In this document: in pieces, positions 51,499 to 60,674 of the stretch
Layout of the letters: each line of letters begins with the position of its first letter
How positions within the stretch are numbered: the stretch's first letter is position 1
Assembly: GCA_050013835.1 (NCBI GenBank)
Contig: JBEKEM010000008.1
Location: forward strand, 1-64,000
Reading direction: 5' to 3'
Source: Bog-793 sp050013835
Lineage (GTDB): Bacteria; Actinomycetota; Acidimicrobiia; Acidimicrobiales; Bog-793
DNA: 64,000 bases
The notes under the pieces: generated by a model
Told to the model about the DNA's origin: nothing
Databases searched by the model: none
Seen by the model: only the letters and a program-made list of their open reading frames with translations
Position numbers and translations under genes: made by a program

Positions 51499-53246
51499 CG
51501 ACGGGAACGAGCGCCGGCCCGACGGGGCCGCGCCCCGCGGGCACGGGGGCGGGCCCGGCCGGGCAGCTGGGCCTCGCTCCACGCCGCCTCACCCGGGCGG
51601 TCGTGTCCGGCACGGCCAGTTCCGCCTGCGGCATCGGCCTCCTGGCGACCTCGGGATGGCTCATCACGCGGGCCGCCGGGCGGCCCCCCGTGTTCGTCCT
51701 CAGCGTCGCGATCGGGCTCGTTCAGGCGTTCGCCCTGGGGCGGGGCCTCGCCCGCTACTTCGAACGGCTCGGGGTCCACGACGTCTCCCTCGACGTCCTC
51801 GGCCGACTCCGGCTCCGCCTCTACGACACGCTCGAGCCGCTCGTCCCCGGGGGGCTCGGGGGGAGCGGCTCCGGCGCCGTGCTGAGCGGCTTCGTTTCCG
51901 ACGCCGAGATCATGGCGACGGCCCACGCCAGGCGGGTCACCGCCGCGATCGACATCACGGCGAGCGTCGTCCTCGGGACCACCGTCGCGGCCGTCGTCGA
52001 CCCGGGCGTCGGGGGGGCGCTCTGCGCCGGGGCGGTCACCATGGTCGTCGTCGCCTTCGCCCTCGCCCGGCCCGGCCGGGCCGGGGCCGCGCGCGAGGCG
52101 GCGGCCCGCACCGAGCTCGCCGATTCGGTCATCGACACGATGCGCGCCGCCCGCGAGCTCGTCGCCTTCGGCCGCGAAGACCTCGTCGCCGTCCGCCTCG
52201 AGGAGATCCGGCGGCGCTCGAACGCCGGAGCGGCCCGCCGCGCGGTGACCACGGGGATCGGCCGCGCCGGCGCGACGGTCACCGCCGCGGCCGGACTCGT
52301 CGCCGTCGTCGCCACCGGCATCGCCGTCCACGACGCCGGCCACCTCTCGGGGGTCATGCTCGCCGTCGAGGCCTTCGTCGCGCTCGCCGTCTACGACCAG
52401 TGCGCCGGCCTCCCCCCCGTACTCGCCGATGCGGGCGCCGCGGCGGCCGCCGCCCGCCGGCTCGGGTCGCTCGCCGCCCTCGAAGCCCCGGCTGCCGAGC
52501 CCGGCGCCGACGCCGGCCCGCCCGCCGGTGCCGTCGAGGTCGCCTTCGAGAACGTCGGGGTGACCCATGGGGCGACCGTCGCCCTCGAGGCCCTCTCGCT
52601 GCGGCTGCCGCCCGGACGGCGGCTCGCCCTCGTCGGGCGGAGCGGATCCGGAAAGACGAGCGCCCTCTACGCCCTGATGCACTTCGTCCGTTGCACGACA
52701 GGGCGGGCCTCGATCGGCGGGGTCGACGTGGCGACGATGACGCGGGCGGGCATCGCCCGTCACGTCGGCTGGATGGCCGACGTGACGCACGTGTTCGCGA
52801 CAAGCCTCGGTGACAACCTGCGCGTCGCCGACCCCACGGCCGACAACGCGGCCTGTGCCGCGGCCCTGGCGCGTGCCGGGTTGGCGGACTGGCTCACCTC
52901 GCTGCCGGAGGGCCTCGCGACCGCGCTCGGCGCGGGGGGGAGGCCGATGAGCGCCGGGGAGCGCCAGCGGCTCGGCCTGGCCCGCGCCCTCCTCGCCGGG
53001 GGCGAGGTGCTCGCCCTCGACGAGCCGACGGCGCACATCGACCCGGCGTCGTCCGCCCATGTCCTCGACGAGCTCGTCCGGGCCACCGGGTCGAAGACGG
53101 TGCTCGTCATCAGCCACGAACCCGACCTCGACGACCTCGTCGACGAGGTCGTCACCCTCGACGGCGGGCGGGTCGTGGGCCACGAGGCGACCGGGCGCGC
53201 GACCGGCGGCCCACCTGGCGGGGCCGGGGTGGCACCGGATCGCTGA
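51495..53246 (+). CDS. cydC: ABC exporter CydC, partner of CydD
   Basis: At 583 residues it has the CydC N-terminal pattern (SSACGIGLLATSGWLITRA), six spans, then the nucleotide-binding domain (Walker A GRSGSGKTS, signature MSAGERQRLGLAR, Walker B VLALDEPTAHID, switch SHEPD). The N-terminal 28 residues are Gly/Pro-rich and extra. ATG 51495 overlaps the cydD stop. A hairpin follows 5 bases after its stop. Confidence 0.92.
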   Translation: MTTGTSAGPTGPRPAGTGAGPAGQLGLAPRRLTRAVVSGTASSACGIGLLATSGWLITRAAGRPPVFVLSVAIGLVQAFALGRGLARYFERLGVHDVSLDVLGRLRLRLYDTLEPLVPGGLGGSGSGAVLSGFVSDAEIMATAHARRVTAAIDITASVVLGTTVAAVVDPGVGGALCAGAVTMVVVAFALARPGRAGAAREAAARTELADSVIDTMRAARELVAFGREDLVAVRLEEIRRRSNAGAARRAVTTGIGRAGATVTAAAGLVAVVATGIAVHDAGHLSGVMLAVEAFVALAVYDQCAGLPPVLADAGAAAAAARRLGSLAALEAPAAEPGADAGPPAGAVEVAFENVGVTHGATVALEALSLRLPPGRRLALVGRSGSGKTSALYALMHFVRCTTGRASIGGVDVATMTRAGIARHVGWMADVTHVFATSLGDNLRVADPTADNAACAAALARAGLADWLTSLPEGLATALGAGGRPMSAGERQRLGLARALLAGGEVLALDEPTAHIDPASSAHVLDELVRATGSKTVLVISHEPDLDDLVDEVVTLDGGRVVGHEATGRATGGPPGGAGVAPDR

Positions 53247-53251
53247 CCCCC

Positions 53252-53269
53252 GGCCGTCTGCCGACGGCC
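53252..53269. terminator. Bidirectional hairpin between cydC and the membrane-protein gene
   Basis: Perfect 7-base arms GGCCGTC and GACGGCC close a TGCC loop between two converging genes. No T tract follows. Confidence 0.5.
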
Positions 53270-53325
53270 CGCCCGGAGGGGCCGGGGCCGGCGCCTCCAC
53301 TCGGCGGCGGCGAGTCAGCGAACCG

Positions 53326-54210
53326 TCAGGCCTCCGGCACCGTCGGGCTTGCCGCCGCCGTCCCGCCTCCGGCCGTCTGCGGCCTCGCCGGGATCTCGTA
53401 GACGCGGCTCACCGCGGCCAGGGTGAGCGAAGCGATGCCGAGCGCGAGCACGAACTCGGGGATGGACGTGCCAAGTCTCACACCGAGGACCGTGTACGGC
53501 GGGCTGCCGAGCACGACCCCGCTCGCCACCGCCTGGCCGAGCGAGGCGAGGGCGGCCAGCCCCAGGCCGGCCGCGACGAACGGGAACTGGGGCGTTTTCA
53601 CAACCGAGTTGGCGCGCGCCACAACGACGACGGCGAGGAGGAGGACGAACCCCGCGAACCCGAAGACGGCCTGCGTCACGCCCATGGCGGCGTCGCCGAC
53701 GTCGAGGGGCGGCAGGCCCTGGCCAACGGCGATGAGCGCCAGGGCGCCGGCGGCACCGAGCCACATCGCGGCGAAACGCTCCTGCGCCGGATCGTCGTGC
53801 TCGACGAGGGAGCGCCGGACCGCCTTGACGGCGCAGAAGAGGAACCACCCGCCGATCCCGACGGCGGCGAGCACCTCCGCCGTCGTCTGCGAACCGTTCG
53901 AGTTCACGGCGCCGTCGAAGGCCCCGGCGGCGATCACGATCGTGGCGACGCTCATCGCCCCCGTTTCTCCGGCCGCCGCCCAGCGGCGACCCATGCTCAG
54001 CGTCCACGTCATGGCGACCAGGGCGACAACGCCGACCGTCCACCCGGCGAAGTACATCCACGACGCCGCCGTGTTGAGGTTGTCGGCGGTCGTCATGTTG
54101 GACGAGATCAGCGTGAACGCCAACCCCTCGAGCGCGAGCCCCGCCGTCACGAGCGCGGCGGCGAGCCACACGATCAGCATCGCCACTCTGGACTTCGTCA
54201 GTTCGATCAT
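53326..54210 (-). CDS. Integral membrane protein, unknown function
   Basis: At 294 residues there are about seven predicted spans (first AMLIVWLAAALVTAGLALEG, last PEFVLALGIASLTLAAVSR). Loops are short and contain no recognised motif. Arg/Lys content at segment ends supports the topology. ATG 54210 follows GAGGA by four bases. It is divergent from the SQR-like flavoprotein, 220 bases away, and could serve the same pathway. Confidence 0.7.
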   Translation of the reverse strand: MIELTKSRVAMLIVWLAAALVTAGLALEGLAFTLISSNMTTADNLNTAASWMYFAGWTVGVVALVAMTWTLSMGRRWAAAGETGAMSVATIVIAAGAFDGAVNSNGSQTTAEVLAAVGIGGWFLFCAVKAVRRSLVEHDDPAQERFAAMWLGAAGALALIAVGQGLPPLDVGDAAMGVTQAVFGFAGFVLLLAVVVVARANSVVKTPQFPFVAAGLGLAALASLGQAVASGVVLGSPPYTVLGVRLGTSIPEFVLALGIASLTLAAVSRVYEIPARPQTAGGGTAAASPTVPEA

Positions 54211-54430
54211 GCGTCCTCGCTTCGCTGGACGGTCGAGCACCCTCAGCCTGGCGTACCGGGACGTGTCGCCCGGCGCGCCGAGTCTGCCAAAGATGCGGCG
54301 GATTGGGACGACCAGAGCGCAGGCACCTCGGTGGGACGGGCTTTGCGGTCCGATCGCACCGGCGGTAGAACGTTGGCCTGGCCGGTCGGATTCTGGCCTG
54401 GTGACCGCCCCGCCGAAGGAGTCCCACCGG

Positions 54431-55624
54431 ATGCACCATCGGATCGTCATCGTCGGGGGCGGTACCGCCGGGATCACCATCGCGGCGCGGCTGCGCCGGG
54501 CCGGTGAGCGGGACGTCGCCCTCGTCGAACCGGCCTCCTCCCACTACTACCAACCGCTGTGGACCCTCGTCGGCGCCGGCATCGTCGCCGTCGGCAAGAG
54601 CCGGCGCAGCGAGGCCTCGGTCGTGCCGCGAGGCGTGCGCTGGGTGGCCGAGGCGGTCGCCGGCTTCGACCCCGACCGCCGCGAGGTGACGACGGAGGAC
54701 GGAACCCGCCTCTCCTACGACGTCCTGGTCTGCTGCCCCGGGCTCGAGCTCGCCTGGGACCTCGTGCCCGGGCTCGCCGAGGCGATGGCGACGCCGTACG
54801 CCTCGTCGAACTACACCTTCGGGCTCGCCCCCAAGACCGCCCGGCTGACCGAGGGTTTCGCCGGCGGCACGGCTCTCTTTTCGATGCCGGGCACGCCCAT
54901 CAAGTGCAAGGGGGCGCCGCAGAAGGCCGCCTACCTCGCCTGCGATGCCTGGCGCCGCCGGGGGATGCTCGACCGCTGCGACGTCACCTTCGCCACGGGG
55001 GCCGATTCCCTGTTCTCGGTGCCGGAGTACGCCGCCGTCCTCGAGGGGGTCGCCGCCCGCTACGGGATCCGCACCCGGTTCTCGACCGAGCTCGTCGAGG
55101 TCGACCCCGGGGCGCGACTCGCCACCCTCGAGCGGCGCGGCCCGGAGGGCGGGAGCCGGGAAACGGTCACCTACGATCTGCTGCACGCCGCGCCACCCCA
55201 GCGCGCCCCGGCGTTCGTGCGCGCCAGCCCGCTCGCCGGTCCCGGCCCCCTCGGCTGGGTGCCGGTCGACCGCCACAGCCTGCGTCACACCGTCTACCCG
55301 GAAGTCTTCTCCCTCGGCGACGTGTGCGACGCGCCGACCTCGAAGACCGGGGCGGCGGCCCGGGCCCAGGCGGCGGTCGTCGCCGAGGGCGTGGTCGCCA
55401 CGCTCGAGGGACGCGAGCCCCCGGCGCGCTACGAGGGCTACACCGCCTGCCCGATCGTGACGGCGCGCCACAGGATGCTGCTCGCCGAGTGCGACTACGA
55501 CCACAAGGCCCACCCGACGATCCCCTTCATCGACACCCGGCGCGAGCGCTACGACATGTGGCTGCTCAAGCGCTACGGATTGCCGGCCCTGTACTGGCAC
55601 GTCGTCGTGCGCGGTCGCGGCTGA
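54431..55624 (+). CDS. Sulfide:quinone reductase-like FAD protein
   Basis: At 397 residues it is a pyridine-nucleotide-disulfide-fold flavoprotein with GGGTAGITIAARL (FAD, about 9-21), the family tripeptide region GTPIKCKGAPQK with C159, and a further Cys (C340) in YTACPIVTA; C101/C102 lie in LVCCPGLE. In type II SQR enzymes the conserved cysteines carry polysulfide and electrons go to quinone at the membrane. ATG 54431 lies about 10 bases after AAGGAG. The Hdr cluster downstream and the bd oxidase upstream fit a sulfide or thiol oxidation route; specificity is unproven. Confidence 0.82.
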   Translation: MHHRIVIVGGGTAGITIAARLRRAGERDVALVEPASSHYYQPLWTLVGAGIVAVGKSRRSEASVVPRGVRWVAEAVAGFDPDRREVTTEDGTRLSYDVLVCCPGLELAWDLVPGLAEAMATPYASSNYTFGLAPKTARLTEGFAGGTALFSMPGTPIKCKGAPQKAAYLACDAWRRRGMLDRCDVTFATGADSLFSVPEYAAVLEGVAARYGIRTRFSTELVEVDPGARLATLERRGPEGGSRETVTYDLLHAAPPQRAPAFVRASPLAGPGPLGWVPVDRHSLRHTVYPEVFSLGDVCDAPTSKTGAAARAQAAVVAEGVVATLEGREPPARYEGYTACPIVTARHRMLLAECDYDHKAHPTIPFIDTRRERYDMWLLKRYGLPALYWHVVVRGRG

Positions 55625-56016
55625 TCCCGGGCCCGCCGGACCCAGGTCTCTTCGGCACGCAGTCTCCGCCGGCTGGCTGCGCGCCCGGTGCACGACACGA
55701 ACGGGCGGTCGCGACCTCGACGTGAATCCCGCCGAGGACCTACTCGCCCAGACCCGCGCGGCGCGTTGGACACCCGAGTGGCGCCACCGCGATCGAGAAC
55801 ATGCCCGTTTCGCGAGGAAGAACGTCCAACTGAAGTCCCGCCCGACCAAGGTCCCCTGCGCGGCCCCGCGAAGGTCGACGCCTGGGCGCAGTCCCGGGTC
55901 GAGGCGATGAACCTCGACCCGATCGGCCGGATCCCCGGGCTGATCGGGCGGGCACAACCCGCGCTTTCGCGCTCAGCCGTCCAACGACCACGCGCGGGCT
56001 CTTACCGACCAGCCAA
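55625..56016 (+). other. 392-base spacer with degraded coding-like sequence
   Basis: Between the SQR-like gene and the Hdr cluster there is no intact gene. Frames from about 55722 and 55860 read as charged, protein-like stretches (EDLLAQTRAARWTPEWRHRD and, shifted, KVDAWAQSRVEAMNLDP), suggesting one frameshifted small gene. An inverted repeat (CCCGATC 55918-55924, GATCGGG 55942-55948) may terminate transcription. No identity is recognised. Confidence 0.35.
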
Positions 56017-56697
56017 CTAGGGCCGGTGCTCCCGGTCCCCGCCCCAGGCCCCCATCGAAAGCAGGCGGTCGCGGAAACCCGTCTCGTCCATGATCGTGCG
56101 CATCTCGGCCGCGGCCTTCTCCGAGGGGAACATCGAGCCGAGGCCGAGCTCGGCGCGCAGGTCGTCGCGCCGCTCGATGAAGCGCCGCCACTTCGGCCCG
56201 AGCGCCTCCACCCTGTCGGCGAAGAAGACCTGCGGGGTGCCGCCGATCCCCTTGTCGTAGAACTGCTCGGCCCAGGCGGCGAACATCTTCACGTGCTTGA
56301 TCCCGTAACCCTGCTCGACCTGGAGCCCGCGGATGATCTGGTTGATGACCGCGACGGAGTTCCCCCGCGGGCACCGGCTCTGGCAGGTGTAGCAGTAGAA
56401 GCAGAGCCAGACGGTGTCGTCGGTGAGCAGCGTCGGGTCGCCGTCGAGGGCCCGGCGCACGATCTCGCGGGGCGAGTAGTCGCCGAAGCGCGCCGCCGGG
56501 CAGCCCGAGGTGCAGATCCCGCACTGCATGCAGGAGAGGAACCCCTCGACGTGGCCGTGCATGCGCGGGTCGTTGGCGATCCGCTCGGTGAGCTCGAGAT
56601 GCGCCGCCGCGGGCTCGTGGAAGTTCGACTCGGCGATGACCGAGTAGGGATTCGTGTGCGTCGCAGCGACCTGCGCCGACTTCCCGGAATCAGGCAT
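56017..56697 (-). CDS. HdrC-like iron-sulfur subunit
   Basis: At 226 residues it has two [4Fe-4S] sites of the HdrC type: C56, C59, C62 and C66 (CMQCGICTSGCP) and C99, C102, C105 and C109 (CFYCYTCQSRCP). A helical C-half follows. HdrC passes electrons from HdrA to the CCG subunit HdrB or HdrD. ATG 56697 follows GGGAGG by five bases and overlaps the end of the next Hdr gene, so the six genes are one operon. Confidence 0.9.
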   Translation of the reverse strand: MPDSGKSAQVAATHTNPYSVIAESNFHEPAAAHLELTERIANDPRMHGHVEGFLSCMQCGICTSGCPAARFGDYSPREIVRRALDGDPTLLTDDTVWLCFYCYTCQSRCPRGNSVAVINQIIRGLQVEQGYGIKHVKMFAAWAEQFYDKGIGGTPQVFFADRVEALGPKWRRFIERRDDLRAELGLGSMFPSEKAAAEMRTIMDETGFRDRLLSMGAWGGDREHRP

Positions 56698-57835
56698 CGG
56701 TCCCTCCCTGTCCATTCGATCGCGGGGCGGCCCGGAAGAACTCGGGCCAGAAGTAGGCCTCCACGCGGGGGTGCCGGCGCCTGGCGGCACCACGCACGTT
56801 GTCCCGGCACAGCAGGCACGGCGTGACGATCGGGGCCCCCTCGGCCGCGGCGAACTCGAGGAGCCGCAGCACCTCCTCGCTCGGGCCCCGGTAGACACCG
56901 CCGAGCGCGCCGCAGCAGCCGGCGTGCAACGACCGGTACGTCGTCACGCACTCGGCGCCGGCGAGCTCGGCAGCCTCGGCGAGGAGCGCCAGCGCCCCGT
57001 CCCGGTCGGCGAGGCAGCCGATGTAGGGCACGAAGCGCGCGGCGCGCCCGGTGAGCCTGCGCCCGTCACGGCGGGCCTCCCCGACGAGGACCTCCCACAG
57101 CGGCTTGGTCGAGATCCCGGCGTCGGCGAGCGAACGGTCGCAGGCCGGGCAGGCGGTCACGACCGACCCGGCGGCGGCGAGGCACGCCGGGGGGGCGGCG
57201 CCCGCCGGGTGGCCGCAACACCCCGCCCCGGCCGGTTCGCCCAGCTCGACCCCGAGCTCGGCTGCCAGCGACAACGTGCCCCGGTGGAGCGCCGGGTCCT
57301 GTTCGAGCGAGCAGCCGGCGTAAAAGAGCGCCGCCTCGCCTCGTGGCGGGGCCGGCCGGGGCGACCGCTGGAGGCGGCGGGCGACGCGGCGCGTCCCCTG
57401 GGAGGCCGCCTCGACCAGGTCGCCGGGGACGAAGCCCCGGACCGCCATCGCCACGCCGAAGGCGACGGCGTCGACTGTCGACTTCTTCGCCAGCCGGCGA
57501 GCGGCGATTCCCGCCGCGCCGCGCTCGGGGCAGCGGGGCCCGCCGAAGGCCTGCTGGAGCGAGCGCACCTCGGCCATCACGGCGGCGACGTCGACCTCCA
57601 TCGGGCAGGCCGTCGTGCAACTGCCGCACCCGCTGCACCGCCAGACGTCCTCGGACTCGAGCAGCCCTCCGACATCCCCCGCCAGGAGCTGCCGGACCAC
57701 GCGGCGCGGCCCCTCGGCCATGTCGAGCCCCTGAGGACAGGCGCCCCGGCACTGGCCGCACTGGATGCACGGCCGGCAGCGCTCCGCGACGGCCGCCACG
57801 GCGACGCGGGCCTCCTCGGTGGCGACGGCCGTCAC
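56690..57835 (-). CDS. HdrD-like subunit: iron-sulfur plus two CCG domains
   Basis: At 381 residues it joins an N-terminal HdrC-type part (CRPCIQCGQCRGACP with C23, C26, C29, C33, and CSGCGSCTTACP) to two CCG domains (GAGCCGHPAG near 215 and HAGCCGALGG near 310, with partner CPAC and CLLC). CCG domains hold the noncubane clusters that reduce disulfides in HdrB/HdrD. The presence of both parts in one chain equals HdrD. GTG 57835 overlaps the upstream stop (GTGA), after AGGGGGG. Confidence 0.9.
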   Translation of the reverse strand: MTAVATEEARVAVAAVAERCRPCIQCGQCRGACPQGLDMAEGPRRVVRQLLAGDVGGLLESEDVWRCSGCGSCTTACPMEVDVAAVMAEVRSLQQAFGGPRCPERGAAGIAARRLAKKSTVDAVAFGVAMAVRGFVPGDLVEAASQGTRRVARRLQRSPRPAPPRGEAALFYAGCSLEQDPALHRGTLSLAAELGVELGEPAGAGCCGHPAGAAPPACLAAAGSVVTACPACDRSLADAGISTKPLWEVLVGEARRDGRRLTGRAARFVPYIGCLADRDGALALLAEAAELAGAECVTTYRSLHAGCCGALGGVYRGPSEEVLRLLEFAAAEGAPIVTPCLLCRDNVRGAARRRHPRVEAYFWPEFFRAAPRSNGQGGTDA

Positions 57836-60222
57836 GACGACCCCCCTCCGGTCCCCGGCGCCACGAGCCGGGTCCCCGTCTCCCCGTCGTCGGCGAGCTT
57901 CTCGGCGTGCGCGCAGAAGGTGCGCAGCCGGCGCCCGACGGTGTGTCGCTCGGCGGCGCACAGGTGCCACTGCTCGATCGGCACCGGGTTGCCCGCCTCG
58001 GCCAGGAGCTCGCGGGCCACGGCGACCTGTTCGGCGGCGCTGCCATCGCCGCTGCGGTAGTGGCAGCGTCCCTCGGCGCAACCGGCGAGAAAGACCCCCG
58101 CCGCACCGAGCCGCACCGCCTCGATGAGGTGCAGGGCGCTCACCCGGCCGAGGCAGGGCAGCTCCACGAGGCGGACGTTCTCCGGGTAGCGGTCGCGGCG
58201 GAGACCGGCGAGCGAGAAGGCGGCGCCGGCGCACTCGGCACAGACGAAGCCGACGACGGGATGGTCCGCCCCCTCGACGAGCGTGCGCACCTGGCCGAGC
58301 AGCGTCGCGTCATCGAGGCGGTGGGCAATCGCCAGCTCCGGGCAGTGCGCCGCGCAGATCCCGCAGGAGCGGCAGAGGCGCGAGTCGATCACCGCCAACA
58401 AGGCGTCGGGGCGCAGGCCGTCGGGGCGCGGGCCGTCGGGGCGCGGGATGAGGCTCGTCGCGCCGAACGGGCAGGCCCCCGTGCAGACGTCGCAGCCGAC
58501 GCAGCGCGATTCGTCGATGCGTGGGGCGGCACCGCCGCGCCGGCCGGCGGATGTCAGGTAGCTGTGGACCTGGCCGGCGGTCGCCGAGGCCCCGGTCGAG
58601 CACTCGACAAGCGACTTCGGCCCGGAGGCGGAGCCGGCGACGAAGACCCCCTCGGCCGAGGTCTCGCTCGCCCGGTTCTTGGCGTCGAGGACGGCGACGA
58701 AGCCCGCCTCGTCAAGGCGCGCCCCCAACACACCGGCGATCCGCCCGGTGTCGCCGGCGGGCACGAATCCTGTCGAGAGCACGACGAGGTCCGGTCGCAG
58801 AAGCCGCTTCACCCCGGCGCCCGCGTCCTCGACCTCCACGACGGGCCGGTGGTCCGCGTCGAACTCGACCCGGGGTGGTGAACCGCGCAGGAACTCGACG
58901 CCGGCGAGGCGCGCCCTCGTGTACCAGCTCTCACCCTCAGCGCCGAGCGTGCGCAGTTCCAGGTAGCAGACCGTCACACGGGTCTGCGGGAAGAGCGTGC
59001 GCAGCCGGATGGCGTGCTTCAGGGCGATCGTGCAGCACAGCCTCGAGCAGTACGGCAGCCGTCGCAGGTCGCGCGACCCGGCGCACTGGATCATGACGAC
59101 GTCCCCGACCGGCGGCTGGTCCAACCACAGCCGCTCCTCCCAGTCGTCGAGCAACGGGGCGAACTCGGTCTGGGTGAGGACCGTCTCGGCGGGGTAGCCG
59201 AGGTGGGCGACGAGCTCGCCCGGAGCCGGGTCGCACCCGGTGGCGGCGACGATCGCGCCCGCCCGCAGGCGGGCGAGCTTCGGCGACTGGGTGAAGTCGA
59301 TGGCCTCGACGGGGCAGGCCTCGGCGCAGGCACCGCAGAACGTGCAGTTCTCCAGGTCGACTGCCCAGCGGACACGGCCGTCGAACACCTCGCTGTAGAT
59401 CGCCCGGCGCTCGCCGTCCGGGCCCGTCACCGGGCACGCCTTCTCGCACAACCCGCAGTCGACGCAGTCGGACGTCACCATGTTCGGCAGCTGCCGGAGC
59501 GTCACTTCGAACTCCCCCGGTTCCCCGGACACCGACTCGACCTCGGTGCGACGCCAGATCACCAGGTTCGGGTGGTCGACCGCGGCGTTGCGGTAGAGGC
59601 ACTTGCGGACTCCGGACTGCTCCTCGACCGTCGGCAGGCACGCCCCGCAGTCGTTCGTCGGATAGGCGGTCCCGATCCGCGTCGCCCAGCCGCCGAGGAA
59701 CGGCTGGCGCTCGACGAGGTCGACGTGATGGCCCATCCGCGCGAGTTCGGTCGCCGTCGCGATGCCGGCGACGCCACCGCCGACCACGACGACCGAGTCG
59801 ACCCGGTCCCGTCCCCCGGCCACCTCGGCCCGCGCGACCGGGAACCGCACGGCGGCGCGGGCGATACGCAGGGCCTTGTCGGTGACCTTCGCCCGGTCGT
59901 CACCATGGACCCAGGAGCAGCCCTCGCGGACGTCGGCCACGGCGAGCTCGAGTCCCCGCGAGACGAGCCGGCCGAAGCGCTGTGCCACGGAGTCGGCAGA
60001 GCAGCCGACGAAGACCAGGCGCTCGCCCGAGTCGTCCTCGGCCAACTCCGCGAGGCGCGCCTGGCCTTCGGCGCCGCACCACACCCGGTGGCGCTCGACG
60101 GCGCCCTCGGCGGCGAGTTCCCGCTCGATCACGCCGAAGTCGACATTCGACGCCATCGTCCCGGCGCACTCGCAGACGAGCAGGCGCGCCGGCGCGACCG
60201 GGGCGGTGTCGGCCGGGGTCAC
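57832..60222 (-). CDS. HdrA-type flavoprotein fused to a C-terminal MvhD domain
   Basis: At 796 residues its N-domain is HdrA-like (ARLLVCECAGTMAS), FAD site VVVVGGGVAGIATATELA (about 130-147), Cys-rich TNDCGACLP, and ferredoxin pairs CVDCGLCEKACP and CTFCGACAEACP. QCAGSRDLRRLPYCSRLCC marks HdrA, and two more clusters follow (CVGCDVCTGACP, CRSCGICAAHCP). Residues about 680-796 form an MvhD/FrhD domain (FVCAECAGAAFSLAG, GVFLAGCAEGRCHY). HdrA bifurcates or funnels electrons via FAD; MvhD usually links it to a hydrogenase, absent here. GTG 60222 overlaps the ferredoxin stop. Confidence 0.9.
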   Translation of the reverse strand: MTPADTAPVAPARLLVCECAGTMASNVDFGVIERELAAEGAVERHRVWCGAEGQARLAELAEDDSGERLVFVGCSADSVAQRFGRLVSRGLELAVADVREGCSWVHGDDRAKVTDKALRIARAAVRFPVARAEVAGGRDRVDSVVVVGGGVAGIATATELARMGHHVDLVERQPFLGGWATRIGTAYPTNDCGACLPTVEEQSGVRKCLYRNAAVDHPNLVIWRRTEVESVSGEPGEFEVTLRQLPNMVTSDCVDCGLCEKACPVTGPDGERRAIYSEVFDGRVRWAVDLENCTFCGACAEACPVEAIDFTQSPKLARLRAGAIVAATGCDPAPGELVAHLGYPAETVLTQTEFAPLLDDWEERLWLDQPPVGDVVMIQCAGSRDLRRLPYCSRLCCTIALKHAIRLRTLFPQTRVTVCYLELRTLGAEGESWYTRARLAGVEFLRGSPPRVEFDADHRPVVEVEDAGAGVKRLLRPDLVVLSTGFVPAGDTGRIAGVLGARLDEAGFVAVLDAKNRASETSAEGVFVAGSASGPKSLVECSTGASATAGQVHSYLTSAGRRGGAAPRIDESRCVGCDVCTGACPFGATSLIPRPDGPRPDGLRPDALLAVIDSRLCRSCGICAAHCPELAIAHRLDDATLLGQVRTLVEGADHPVVGFVCAECAGAAFSLAGLRRDRYPENVRLVELPCLGRVSALHLIEAVRLGAAGVFLAGCAEGRCHYRSGDGSAAEQVAVARELLAEAGNPVPIEQWHLCAAERHTVGRRLRTFCAHAEKLADDGETGTRLVAPGTGGGSS

Positions 60223-60671
60223 GCCGGCACCGCCGACAGGGACTCGGCGACCACGTGGCGGGCACCGATCTCGTCCCCACCGACGGGCCGCGCCGCCACC
60301 GCGCCGGTCGGGCAGGCGCGCGTGCAGGCCCCGCAACCGAGGCATCTCCCACGATCGAACTCGATCGTGCGGAAGGTGCGGACCCGTTCGGGGACCTCGA
60401 ACGGACCGTCCGGCTCGTGGCGGGCGATCCTCCGCAGCGCCGCGCCAAGGGCGCCCCTGGTCGTCCCGGGGGGAGCGTCGAAGAGCTGGGCGGGATCGAA
60501 GAGCGAGCTCTCGGCGATGGCACCGCTCGGGCAGGCCTTGACGCAGCGGCCGCAACCGATGCAGAGCTCATCGAGACGGACGATCTCGCAGCCGATCCCG
60601 TCGGTCGTGGTGACGGGCGCGACCCCCGGCAACGATCCCAGGATCTCCCGGCCGCGCGCGGTGAGGGGCAT
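60219..60671 (-). CDS. Two-cluster ferredoxin-like protein
   Basis: At 150 residues there are two [4Fe-4S] motifs, CIGCGRCVKACP (about 37-48) and CLGCGACTRACP (about 109-120), separated by an insert of about 60 residues. It is a probable small electron carrier of the Hdr complex. ATG 60671 follows a GGGGAGG region; the stop overlaps the HdrA-MvhD GTG. Confidence 0.85.
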   Translation of the reverse strand: MPLTARGREILGSLPGVAPVTTTDGIGCEIVRLDELCIGCGRCVKACPSGAIAESSLFDPAQLFDAPPGTTRGALGAALRRIARHEPDGPFEVPERVRTFRTIEFDRGRCLGCGACTRACPTGAVAARPVGGDEIGARHVVAESLSAVPA

Positions 60672-60674
60672 CGC

